Assembly: GCF_025362475.1 (NCBI RefSeq)
Contig: NZ_JANYGH010000050.1
Span: 1-64,000, forward strand
DNA length: 64,000 nt
Direction of reading: 5' to 3'
Origin: Mucilaginibacter sp.
Lineage (GTDB): Bacteria > Bacteroidota > Bacteroidia > Sphingobacteriales > Sphingobacteriaceae
Position 1 is the stretch's first letter; the number at the start of each line of letters is the position of its first letter. Both the position numbers and the translations under genes were made by a program. The notes under the pieces were generated by a model, which was not told the origin of the DNA, did not search any database, and saw only the letters and a program-made list of their open reading frames with translations. This document shows, piece after piece, positions 34,801 to 42,809 of the stretch.

Positions 34801-37014
34801 CTACTCACCCAATCCAAAACACACATACTGATCTCCGGATTTACTGCCTATTTTACCTCCACCACAAGCTATAACTACATATTGTTTACCATCTATGGCG
34901 TAAGTTGCCGGTGTGGCATAGCCCGCCGCAGGTAATTTAGCCTCCCATACTACTTTACCTGTTTTTTTATCAAATGCCCTGATTTTTTCGTCCTTAGTTG
35001 CAGCTATAAATACCAACCCACCTTTGGTAACAAGCGGACCACCATACAATTCTGTTCCGGTAACCGGGATGCCTTTTTTGGTCAATTCAGGATATTCACC
35101 TACGGGCACTTTCCAAAGCAGCTTACCGGTGGTGAGATCAACGGCATTAAGAGTGCCCCATGGCGGTTTAATGCCGGGGTATCCATCCTTATCCAAAAAC
35201 CGGTTGTAACCGGTCATGGTGTAGGGAATGTCGTCAACCACTTTCTTTTCGGTTTTGGTACTGGCAGTACGGTCAGTTGTTGGTTCTTTGGCTAATGTTT
35301 TGGATGCTTTTGCATCAGGCAGTTTCAGTAGGAAAGCCAGCAACGCTTTTTTATCCTGTGACGCAAGCTGTTTAAATGATGGCATCATATTACGGCCGCT
35401 GGCAATGATCTGGCTTAATTGGTCCTCCTTAAATTTGGCACCAATATTTACCAGCGACGGGTACGATGTACCGTTTCCCTTTAACTCCGGTCCGTGGCAG
35501 CCTATACAGTTTTTATTATAAACTACCTGCCCCATCCCTTTAAGCGAATTATCATTCGTTGCCTTTGGCACATTGATCATTACCTGCGCCCAGGGCATTT
35601 CGGAGCAGCTGATATACATGATCTTAGTTTCATTGTCAACTGCTGCACCGCCCCACTCGCCACCTCCGTCAAAACCGGGGAAGATCCATCCACCTTCTTT
35701 AGCCGGCGGAGTAAACATGATGCGGTTTTTAACCTGGTTATATTTATCCAGCATCTCTTTATGTACCTCGGGTGTGCGGTCGGTCACGTCCTCGGGATTA
35801 AATATTTGTCGTGCAAAAGGCTGCGGCAAGGTAGGTATTGGCTGTGTAGGCCACGGCGCCTCGCCGGGCAAGGCTTTAGTAGGCACAGGTGTTTCCACTA
35901 TCGGGAATACGGGCTTACCATTCGTCCTGTCGAACATAAAAATATAACCATGCTTGGTGATCTGAGCCACTGCATCAATCTTTTTGCCATCGTGGGTAAT
36001 AGTTACCAGGTTTGGATTGGCCGGCAGATCACGGTCCCACAGATCATGATGCACCACCTGGAAATGCCATTTTAGCTTACCCGTAGCAGCATCAAGTGCC
36101 AGTAGTGAATTGGCAAACAGATTTTGCCCCTTACGGAAACCACCGTAAAAATCGCCGCCTATGGATCCGGTCGGGATGTAAATAACGCCTCGTTTTTCAT
36201 CTAATGACATCCCGGCCCAATTGTTGGCTCCCCCAAATTTCTTGTAAGCAGCGGTATCCTGCCATGTTTCGTAACCCTTTTCACCGGGATGCGGAATAGT
36301 ATGGAAGATCCATTTTAATTTCCCCGTAAGTACATCATATGCTCTGATATGTCCGGGGGCTGCATCTGCAGATTCGGCTACGCGGGTACCTACTATCAGC
36401 AGGTTTTTGTAAACTACACCGGGAGTGGTGCCTGCTACAAATGATTTGGTATCACGGTCGAGGTTTTTAGTGAGATCTAAATATCCATTTTTGCCAAAAG
36501 ACATTATGGGCGTACCTGTTTCGGCATCAATAGCGAAGGTTTTAGCGCCTACACTGTAAAACAGGCGTTTCTGTCCGCCATCCTTATTTTGCCAGTAGAT
36601 CACTCCCCTGCTCACTTTATAATAAGCCATCGGATCGCCGCTATTAGTAGTATCGGCCTTTGCCGGATCAAAAAGCCATTTTTGCTCGCCTGTGGCTGCA
36701 TCCAGCGCAAATAATTTCAATTTTGGACTGGTGCCATATAATACACCATCAACCATGATGGGGTTACACTGATTTTGACTACGGTTCGCCGAGTCCTTAT
36801 CATTGGTGCTATAAGTCCACGCTACTTTTAACTTGCTAACGTTGCTTAGATTGATCTCCTGATCTGATGAATAACGATTACCCTCCTTTGAACCGGCGTA
36901 AGTGCCCCAGTTGCTGTAAGTTGACCGCCCCTGGTGAGTTTTTGGATTTTTACACGACGCATAAATGCCTGCCGCCAAAAAAATGGCGGTTACAAATCTG
37001 TTCTTTATCATCAT
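34801..37014 (-). CDS. PQQ-dependent dehydrogenase with inserted cytochrome c domain
   Basis: A 737-residue quinoprotein lipoprotein (lipobox Ser-Cys near residue 20). It has the eight-bladed propeller of membrane glucose/alcohol dehydrogenases, with Trp-docking repeats such as Ala-Ala-Thr-Gly-Glu-Gln-Lys-Trp and Asp-Ala-Ala-Thr-Gly-Lys-Leu-Lys-Trp. A cytochrome c domain is inserted before the last blades, with haem motif Cys-Ile-Gly-Cys-His near residue 500 and a candidate Met ligand in Asn-Met-Met-Pro-Ser. It should oxidise a sugar or alcohol in the periplasm and pass electrons through its own haem. PQQ synthesis genes are not in the window. A nucleoside hydrolase-like gene precedes it by 9 bases. 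Confidence 0.92.
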   Translation of the reverse strand: MMIKNRFVTAIFLAAGIYASCKNPKTHQGRSTYSNWGTYAGSKEGNRYSSDQEINLSNVSKLKVAWTYSTNDKDSANRSQNQCNPIMVDGVLYGTSPKLKLFALDAATGEQKWLFDPAKADTTNSGDPMAYYKVSRGVIYWQNKDGGQKRLFYSVGAKTFAIDAETGTPIMSFGKNGYLDLTKNLDRDTKSFVAGTTPGVVYKNLLIVGTRVAESADAAPGHIRAYDVLTGKLKWIFHTIPHPGEKGYETWQDTAAYKKFGGANNWAGMSLDEKRGVIYIPTGSIGGDFYGGFRKGQNLFANSLLALDAATGKLKWHFQVVHHDLWDRDLPANPNLVTITHDGKKIDAVAQITKHGYIFMFDRTNGKPVFPIVETPVPTKALPGEAPWPTQPIPTLPQPFARQIFNPEDVTDRTPEVHKEMLDKYNQVKNRIMFTPPAKEGGWIFPGFDGGGEWGGAAVDNETKIMYISCSEMPWAQVMINVPKATNDNSLKGMGQVVYNKNCIGCHGPELKGNGTSYPSLVNIGAKFKEDQLSQIIASGRNMMPSFKQLASQDKKALLAFLLKLPDAKASKTLAKEPTTDRTASTKTEKKVVDDIPYTMTGYNRFLDKDGYPGIKPPWGTLNAVDLTTGKLLWKVPVGEYPELTKKGIPVTGTELYGGPLVTKGGLVFIAATKDEKIRAFDKKTGKVVWEAKLPAAGYATPATYAIDGKQYVVIACGGGKIGSKSGDQYVCFGLGE

Positions 37015-37023
37015 TGATTTATA

Positions 37024-37962
37024 CTATTTTACAGTAAAAAGGTTCATCCGGTTCCAGAAATCCTGCTCCATAGCTTTAGCATCAATATTTTTATATACGG
37101 ACACTTCACGCTGCTCGTTTTCGGGCGGACCAGTTGCTTGTATTTTTTCGGCTTTTGAAGGATCAAGGTAGGCCATTACGAGGGCCAGATCCCACATTAC
37201 CCAAGTGTCTTTAGCCTCTACAAAATCCCAGCGGTTATATAACAGTTCGCCCAATTTACCCTTATCTTTTAGGTTAGTACGGCAAACGGTGCGGTTAAAT
37301 CTTAAAGCAATAGCGGTATTGATGGGCATAACGGTAAGATCCAAACCTTTACAATTAAGCAACAGGTCAAAGGCATTCAAATCGTTACGCACATTAAACT
37401 CGCTTTTATCCCAAACCTTGCGGTCGCTGAAATAACGCGCGGCCAGTACATACACCCTTATTTTAGGAATGATAGTAGTATCCAGCTGAATAGCCGAGGC
37501 GATATTTGATGCCGCCCCGATGCACAGCACATCGAGTTTTTCGCCATCCTTAAGTTGGTGTACCGCCGCTATGATTCCTTTTTCGGCAGCGGAAATAACA
37601 GGATTTTTACCTCCCCATGAATGCCCGATAGTTCCCCTGCTACCCAAAGGATGAGGCACATCTGTTCTGGAATTAAGTTGTAGCAATTGTTCATTCAAGT
37701 CCTGACTTAGTTGTACCGTATTGATATTTTTTGTGGGGTAATAATGCCATTTATCACCAACCAGCATATCGGCATTATTGAAATGTGCCGAACTTAGGCC
37801 AACAACATTTACCTGCGGATCTTTAAGCAGGTAAGTGATGGCATACAGATCATCCATTTCATTACCCGTATCTGAATCAAGCCAGACAGCCTTTTTTTGA
37901 GCATAGCAGGTACACGTTATTAATATAGCTATTAAACTAACAGGGATGACTTTTTTGAACAT
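37024..37962 (-). CDS. Secreted nucleoside hydrolase-like protein
   Basis: A 312-residue protein of the inosine-uridine nucleoside hydrolase fold. A signal peptide ends near residue 21 (Cys-Tyr-Ala-Gln). The calcium-binding N-terminus reads Asp-Ser-Asp-Thr-Gly-Asn-Glu-Met-Asp-Asp (30-39), keeping the aspartate pattern of Asp-x-Asp-x-x-x-x-Asp-Asp. A later Ile-Gly-Ala-Ala-Ser-Asn-Ile-Ala matches the Gly-Pro-Leu-Thr-Asn region. It may hydrolyse a ribosyl or glycosyl bond. It lies between a peptidase-like gene (6 bases) and the PQQ dehydrogenase (9 bases), so the three form an operon. Confidence 0.85.
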   Translation of the reverse strand: MFKKVIPVSLIAILITCTCYAQKKAVWLDSDTGNEMDDLYAITYLLKDPQVNVVGLSSAHFNNADMLVGDKWHYYPTKNINTVQLSQDLNEQLLQLNSRTDVPHPLGSRGTIGHSWGGKNPVISAAEKGIIAAVHQLKDGEKLDVLCIGAASNIASAIQLDTTIIPKIRVYVLAARYFSDRKVWDKSEFNVRNDLNAFDLLLNCKGLDLTVMPINTAIALRFNRTVCRTNLKDKGKLGELLYNRWDFVEAKDTWVMWDLALVMAYLDPSKAEKIQATGPPENEQREVSVYKNIDAKAMEQDFWNRMNLFTVK

Positions 37963-37968
37963 GGCGGT

Positions 37969-39279
37969 TTATTTTTTGAGCAACTCTTCGGTGGTTACCT
38001 CATTGCTCAGCAATCTACCAAAAAGTTCCCATCGTTTTATAGGGTCTTTGGGCGTACCGCCATTTTTTTCTATATAGTTTTTTACCATATCCAAACCGTA
38101 GTTATAATTGATTACGTAACTGCGGTATTTTTTAATAAAACTAATGGATTTGGCAGCCGTTTCATCATTCATCAAACAATATTTGGTAAGATAAGTGGTT
38201 GCTTTATCGCGCGACATCGTGTTGTTAATCAATCCCCTCGCGGCCTCGTTACGGGCATAATTTAGCGTACCTTTTATGGCAAGGGCCTTAAAATAAAGGT
38301 TGATGCCGGCTGTATCCAAACCAGCTAACGGCAACAATACGTTTTTAGCAAACTTTACTTTTTCGTCGCCCGGGAAAGCTACTTCAATACCGTAGTTAGC
38401 GCTCCCCTCGGCAACTAAACTTTGCGGACTAAAAAGCGGGTACATGGATACTTCTACCCAACCCTTATCGTGGTACAGATTTTTCTCCAGCAACATATTA
38501 TACACATGGTGACCAGGGTAGCTTTCATGGCTGCCCACATCAATTGCCCTGTCAATAAAAATTTTCAGATCGGTATTAATCTGTACGGTGCTTTTATAAT
38601 TGCCTTTGTACCAGTTATAACCACTCCATGGTTTATTAGTTACATACTCCAGCGTAAAAGCCTCACCCGCGGGTAAAGTGTAGTGGGCCATAGTGCGTTT
38701 GCGGGCTTCGGCAATGGCAGCTTTAATCACCGGGTCGAGTTTATCTTTCGGGATGATGAATTTATTAGCCAGTTTTTGAAAACGGTCGTTCACCCGGCCT
38801 TTACCCGGCAAAATACTATCAAGCAAATTTACCTGGGATTTAAAATAATCTTCTGTGTAAACAGGTGCAACTACACCAAAAAGTTCCTTTGATTCTTCAT
38901 CAAAGGGCCTTTCCTCGCCAGAAAAGCTCCTGATGCGCCTGCTAAATGCTACCAGCTGATCCATAAGCCAGTTCGCCCTTATTTTATTGGTATCTACTGC
39001 TGAGTTAGTGGAAATAATTTTCAACTCATTCATTAAAACATTGGTATTGGCCAGCAAACTATCCTTCGGAAACTCCTTTGCAGGTGCTTGCTTCGGCTTC
39101 AAAGAATCCGGACCATAGTAGGCGTCTACAAAATCAGTATCATATTGACCGATGGCAAGCCCCAACCTAACATACTCAACTGCAAGGCTATTAAGCTTCT
39201 TATTTTCCTGTTGCTGAGCCGGATCATGCCCGCATGACAACATAAAAAGTATGGGTATAAATAGCAATATTTTCTTCAT
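37969..39279 (-). CDS. DUF885-like zinc metallopeptidase lipoprotein
   Basis: A 436-residue lipoprotein (lipobox Leu-Ser-Cys at about residue 16). The helical body holds His-Glu-Ser-Tyr-Pro-Gly-His-His near residue 250, the zinc-binding motif typical of DUF885 peptidases, followed by a Glu in Ala-Glu-Gly-Ser-Ala-Asn-Tyr-Gly. Related proteins are shorter or longer (usually 500-600 residues), so this is a compact member. It heads the operon with the nucleoside hydrolase-like protein and PQQ dehydrogenase. The substrate is unknown. Confidence 0.82.
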   Translation of the reverse strand: MKKILLFIPILFMLSCGHDPAQQQENKKLNSLAVEYVRLGLAIGQYDTDFVDAYYGPDSLKPKQAPAKEFPKDSLLANTNVLMNELKIISTNSAVDTNKIRANWLMDQLVAFSRRIRSFSGEERPFDEESKELFGVVAPVYTEDYFKSQVNLLDSILPGKGRVNDRFQKLANKFIIPKDKLDPVIKAAIAEARKRTMAHYTLPAGEAFTLEYVTNKPWSGYNWYKGNYKSTVQINTDLKIFIDRAIDVGSHESYPGHHVYNMLLEKNLYHDKGWVEVSMYPLFSPQSLVAEGSANYGIEVAFPGDEKVKFAKNVLLPLAGLDTAGINLYFKALAIKGTLNYARNEAARGLINNTMSRDKATTYLTKYCLMNDETAAKSISFIKKYRSYVINYNYGLDMVKNYIEKNGGTPKDPIKRWELFGRLLSNEVTTEELLKK

Positions 39280-39400
39280 GATAAATTGTCCTGTTCAGCG
39301 TAAATGTGGAACAAGATAATGATTACATTGTTTACGGAGGGAATTGAGTTCTGTATTTATGTGAATCAGAAACAATAAAGCACTGATAATTTGAACGATA

Positions 39401-39477
39401 AAAGGTGAAAAGTGAAAGGTGAAAGGTGAAAGGTGAAAGGTGAAAGGTGAAAGGTGAAAGGTGAAAGGTGAAAGGTG
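39401..39477 (+). repeat. Heptamer tandem repeat, 11 units of AAAGGTG
   Basis: Eleven consecutive 7-base units run from 39401. The second reads AAAAGTG and the others are perfect. No open frame runs through it. It is followed within a few bases by a palindrome and a larger inverted-repeat element. The unit count may vary between strains. Confidence 0.9.
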
Positions 39478-39480
39478 AAA

Positions 39481-39513
39481 AGATTTACGAAGTTTTAAAA
39501 ACTTCGTAAATCT
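39481..39513. repeat. 33-base palindrome with TTACGAAGTTTT arms
   Basis: AGATTTACGAAGTTTT and its exact complement flank a single A. The core is shared with the 40-base palindrome at 59915-59954, which makes it a dispersed family rather than a gene-specific terminator. Confidence 0.8.
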
Positions 39514-39548
39514 GGGATTCTACAGTCTGGCTTTGAACGCGGGCAACC

Positions 39549-39684
39549 GACTCACCCCGGCTATGCTACGCTGGCCGACCCTCTCTTCACCTGCGGTGGA
39601 AAGAGGGTTAAGAAGTTTTTTTAAGCCCCCTCTATGCGCAAAGCGGAGAGAGGGAAGACGAGCGAAGCGATGTCGGGGTGAGTC
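39549..39684. repeat. Inverted-repeat element ended by GACTCACCCCG / CGGGGTGAGTC
   Basis: The 11-base terminal arms are perfect complements. The interior holds further complementary words (CCCTCTC with GAGAGGG, and GCGAAGCG-type GC-rich words). A short open frame crosses it but follows the palindrome and resembles no protein. The whole 39280-39722 spacer contains only this element, the palindrome and the heptamer array. Confidence 0.7.
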
Positions 39685-39722
39685 GACTCGACGCCGTGTC
39701 TTGCAATTAAGCTAAGAACACT

Positions 39723-41393
39723 CTACGCCCAGTTAAACTCAACTAACTTACCATTCAGTTTCCATTTTTCGGGCAGCATGGTGTCCATCCAATCCAGTGG
39801 TTCGCCTAAGGGTTGTACTTTAGCGGCAGCGGCGAATGCTTTTTTTACAGCGGCCTTTTGTTCGGCGCCCATGGCCTCGGGTTGCCCCGAGACGAATAGT
39901 GGTGCACCACTTTCTGCCAATAGTTGAAGCCATTGTTTATTTCTCGCCCATTCAATTTTGGTGGTAAGGCCAACGCAATCCCCATCAACAGCGTAAAATT
40001 TATTGTGCTGCGGTAAGCGGAAAGCCAATGTATTTACGCCCATTTTACGCGTTCTGCCCCATTCATTCCCGCTGGTATCATCCCCTATCCTGCACATTTC
40101 AAATATGCCCGCACTTAAATGACTCATGGTGTTACAACCAATCACATAAATGCCATCACCCGCTGCCTCACGGATGGAACGATATAGGTGGAGGATGATC
40201 TCGGCTGTGGTCTTACTTCTGTCGTTAAAATTCCAGCCGGGCGACGTAATGCTATCCTTCATATCAAAACCCCAGCGGCCAGTAATATCATAGGTGCTAA
40301 AATCATGCTTCACCATCTCATAGCCCCACTCCTTGTAAAAATCAAAGTTGCGTTTAACGCGTTCGATATTTTCAGGGATGGTTGGATCGAGGGTTGGATT
40401 TTTAGGATCGTCTCTGCCGGGGATCTTTGGAGCCAGTAAACTTGCTTTTTCATCATGACGGGCACAAAGCGGACGCATCCACAAACCTGGGCGCATACCC
40501 AGCTTTTTGATCTCATCGCCCAACAGGTGCATATCCTTAAATTTATCATTGGGTTTAGAAAAATCATCATTCCAGCCGCCGTCGCCGGGTAATAAGGGCG
40601 AGTAGTTAGCCCAGCCGGCATCAATTACAGAAAACGGCTTGTTATTGGTATCGGTAACCAGCTCGCTCATCATGGCAGTGGTTTGCTTTATCAGGTCGAA
40701 ATTATTGTTACCATAAGCAAAGTACCAGTCATTAATACCATAAATTGGCTGTTTGGGCAAACGTGGCTTTTCGCACATGATACCACAAAAACGATGATCG
40801 GTACGGAAAGGTGTTTCGCCGGGCAGGCCATGTGAAGTGACAATATCCGCAGCATGCAACGTACGATTGCCCAGCAATACACCGTTACCGCCAGAATGTG
40901 TATCTAAATTAAGATCGAGACTATCAGCACCTAAACCCCACCAACAAATACTATTAGCGCCCGTTTTTACACCGAAACACGCTGTTTGTTTAGTATCGTG
41001 GATAATTACATACCATGGACTTTTACCGCCATTAAAACCGGTTTTCCATTGCAGGTCGCCATAAGAGCGCTCCCAATGATCACCAAGATACTTTGCTGAA
41101 GAAGGTGTATTGTGCTTCCATTTTAAACGCACCGAATTAAGTTGCTGGGTTGGCGATTGTATATATACCCCTTTTGCATTTCCATTGGCTTTAACCGTAA
41201 CCTCGATATCCTTATAACTAAATTTGCTGCCGTTGGTGCTCTTTAGCTTAAACCATTCGGCGCCGGATTGGGCCCAAACCTCATCGGGCAGATTGATGGC
41301 TGTTGTTTGGGTTGATGTTGCATAAGGTAATCGACTAAATAGTATAGCCGCGCCGGTAGTTGCTGTAAGTTTAATAAAATGTCGCCTTTGCAT
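39723..41393 (-). CDS. Tat-exported clan GH-D (GH27/GH36-like) glycoside hydrolase
   Basis: A 556-residue protein with a twin-arginine-like signal (Gln-Arg-Arg-His-Phe-Ile-Lys). A beta-rich N-terminal domain (about 40-215) is followed by a TIM barrel. Val-Ile-Asp-Ala-Gly-Trp, Leu-Trp-Met-Arg-Pro, Val-Lys-His-Asp-Phe (nucleophile Asp near residue 365) and Arg-Ile-Gly-Asp-Asp-Thr-Ser (acid/base region) fit clan GH-D enzymes, mostly alpha-galactosidases. The exact family and sugar are not certain. It lies alone between repeat-rich DNA and the HxlR gene. Confidence 0.8.
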   Translation of the reverse strand: MQRRHFIKLTATTGAAILFSRLPYATSTQTTAINLPDEVWAQSGAEWFKLKSTNGSKFSYKDIEVTVKANGNAKGVYIQSPTQQLNSVRLKWKHNTPSSAKYLGDHWERSYGDLQWKTGFNGGKSPWYVIIHDTKQTACFGVKTGANSICWWGLGADSLDLNLDTHSGGNGVLLGNRTLHAADIVTSHGLPGETPFRTDHRFCGIMCEKPRLPKQPIYGINDWYFAYGNNNFDLIKQTTAMMSELVTDTNNKPFSVIDAGWANYSPLLPGDGGWNDDFSKPNDKFKDMHLLGDEIKKLGMRPGLWMRPLCARHDEKASLLAPKIPGRDDPKNPTLDPTIPENIERVKRNFDFYKEWGYEMVKHDFSTYDITGRWGFDMKDSITSPGWNFNDRSKTTAEIILHLYRSIREAAGDGIYVIGCNTMSHLSAGIFEMCRIGDDTSGNEWGRTRKMGVNTLAFRLPQHNKFYAVDGDCVGLTTKIEWARNKQWLQLLAESGAPLFVSGQPEAMGAEQKAAVKKAFAAAAKVQPLGEPLDWMDTMLPEKWKLNGKLVEFNWA

Positions 41394-41505
41394 AGTAGAT
41401 GTTTGAATTGGATATACAACATTACTAAAAGGATTTAGGGATTTAAAATGATTGTATTAAAATTGGTTGAAAAGGATAAAAAAATCATACAATAAGCCTT
41501 AAGGT

Positions 41506-41883
41506 TTACATGGCTTTCTTCCGGCTGGCTACTATCCGCTCGCGGTGCTGTATGCCCCATTTCATTAACTCCTCTATCACACTTTTTAATGACCGGCTAT
41601 ATTCTGCAAGCTGATAGGTAACGGTTACAGGCCTGGTTGATTCAACTTTGCGGGTTAAAAACTCATTCAGTTCAAGCTCCCGCAATTCCTTCGACAAAAT
41701 TTTAGGGGTGATATCGCCCAATGCCCGCTGAATATCATTAAACCGCAGGGGGCCATTTTGCAGGGCGACTATTAATGGCAGTTTCCATTTTCCATTCAGC
41801 ACATATAGGGTATCACGCACAGCGTTTATACTGGCGTTACAGGCTTCGGGGGTATGAATGTGGTTATCTGTAAGTGTTTCCAT
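41506..41883 (-). CDS. HxlR family transcriptional regulator
   Basis: A 125-residue winged-helix protein. The conserved start Cys-Asn-Ala-Ser-Ile-Asn, the block Leu-Asn-Gly-Lys-Trp-Lys-Leu-Pro-Leu-Ile and Arg-Phe-Asn-Asp-Ile-Gln-Arg place it in HxlR/DUF24. The single N-terminal Cys in this position is used for redox or electrophile sensing in several family members. It is divergent from the DoxX gene, and a double dyad lies between the two starts, so it probably represses both. Confidence 0.92.
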   Translation of the reverse strand: METLTDNHIHTPEACNASINAVRDTLYVLNGKWKLPLIVALQNGPLRFNDIQRALGDITPKILSKELRELELNEFLTRKVESTRPVTVTYQLAEYSRSLKSVIEELMKWGIQHRERIVASRKKAM

Positions 41884-41891
41884 ATTGATGA

Positions 41892-41927
41892 ACTATCCTA
41901 AAGGATACCGCTATCCTTTGGGATAGT
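41892..41927. promoter_or_regulatory. Double-dyad operator between hxlR-type and DoxX genes
   Basis: ACTATCCTAAAGGATA (41892-41907) and TATCCTTTGGGATAGT (41912-41927) match at 15 of 16 positions after reverse-complementing one. Each arm is itself a TATCCnnnnGGATA dyad. This is the layout expected for two HxlR dimers side by side. Confidence 0.75.
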
Positions 41928-41953
41928 AGTATCTTATTGATAGCAAAGATACA

Positions 41954-41961
41954 TAAGTTTG
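41954..41961 (+). promoter_or_regulatory. -7 box of the DoxX gene
   Basis: TAAGTTTG matches the Bacteroidota -7 consensus TAnnTTTG exactly and lies 17 bases before the DoxX ATG. The operator ends 26 bases upstream, so it covers the -33 side. Confidence 0.55.
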
Positions 41962-41978
41962 TATAACAAAATACAAAC

Positions 41979-42353
41979 ATGAAAGCTACTAAAATTACTT
42001 ACTGGGTTACTACTTCTATTATTTCATTAATGATGACCTACTCGGCCTTTGCCTACCTCACCAAGCCAGAAATGACACAGGCATTTAAGCACCTCGGTTT
42101 TCCCGATTATTTCAGAATTGAACTGGCCATTGCCAAAGTGATAGCCGCCTTATTACTTCTTGTTCCGGTTTTATCCAAAATAAAAGAATGGGCCTATGCC
42201 GGATTATTCATCGTATTTATATCCGCCTTTATCGCGCACTCAGCCTCGGGCGATCCTGTTGCTATGCGGGTGGCCCCACTTATATTTTTGGCAATATTGG
42301 TGGTTTCTTATGTGAGTTGGGGGAAGAAGAATAAGGTTGCAGCGACAAAATAG
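41979..42353 (+). CDS. DoxX family membrane protein
   Basis: A 124-residue protein with four membrane helices, typical of DoxX-like proteins, with Ala-Tyr-Leu-Thr-Lys-Pro-Glu and Phe-Lys-His-Leu-Gly-Phe-Pro in the first loop. Bacterial DoxX relatives are linked to redox and sulfur stress, but the chemical role is unsettled. It is divergent from the HxlR gene and shares a double-dyad operator with it, so it is the likely target. Confidence 0.87.
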   Translation: MKATKITYWVTTSIISLMMTYSAFAYLTKPEMTQAFKHLGFPDYFRIELAIAKVIAALLLLVPVLSKIKEWAYAGLFIVFISAFIAHSASGDPVAMRVAPLIFLAILVVSYVSWGKKNKVAATK

Positions 42354-42432
42354 TAATTGTCATCGCTGAGAATCCCCCAGGGATAAACCTAAAAAAATGG
42401 TGATGACCTATGGCAGGCGAGGCTTTTCGTAT

Positions 42433-42511
42433 AGACGCATATTTGCGTCTCCAGCTATACAGAGCGGATTTACATCGCCGATTTTCACGCGGGAGACGCA
42501 AATATGCGTCT
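42433..42511. repeat. Pair of 18-base palindromes (AGACGCATATTTGCGTCT)
   Basis: The two copies (42433-42450 and 42494-42511) are each near-palindromic and are exact reverse complements of each other, 43 bases apart. They lie in the noncoding spacer after DoxX. Confidence 0.8.
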
Positions 42512-42643
42512 CTACAAAACAACACTAACAATCAACTACTTACATAATCGTCATTACCAGCGCAGCACGGCAACCTCGAAACATTACAGGGCGAATATGC
42601 ACAGTTCGCAATTGCTTGCAATGACATATTTGCAAAAAAACCT

Positions 42644-42742
42644 TTTGTCATCCTGAACGCAGTGAAGGATCTATTCGCAGACTTTACAGGGCGAAGAAGC
42701 ATGGCGAATAATAGATCCTCCACTGCGTTTCAGGATGACAAA
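42644..42742. repeat. Inverted-repeat element with GTCATCCTGAACGCAGTG arms
   Basis: Left arm TTGTCATCCTGAACGCAGTG and its right partner near 42720-42742 are imperfect complements about 30 bases long, with one indel, around a 25-base loop. It resembles the REP-like elements common in Bacteroidota spacers. Another REP-like element, with different arms, lies at 50192-50286. Confidence 0.72.
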
Positions 42743-42809
42743 TCTTTTTAAACATTAATTCATCCGTTGCTGTCCCAGCATTTTATTCCTCGTGACATAA
42801 CTTATTTAA

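Noticed and set aside
39401..39477. CRISPR array
   Set aside because: The units are 7 bases with no spacers, and no cas genes are present. It is a simple tandem repeat.
39533..39715. 60-codon plus-strand open frame
   Set aside because: It overlaps the inverted-repeat element ended by GACTCACCCCG, and its codons reflect the palindrome.
42280..42723. Minus-strand frames of 63-83 codons after DoxX
   Set aside because: They cover two families of intergenic palindromes and overlap the DoxX coding end. No protein-like pattern is seen.
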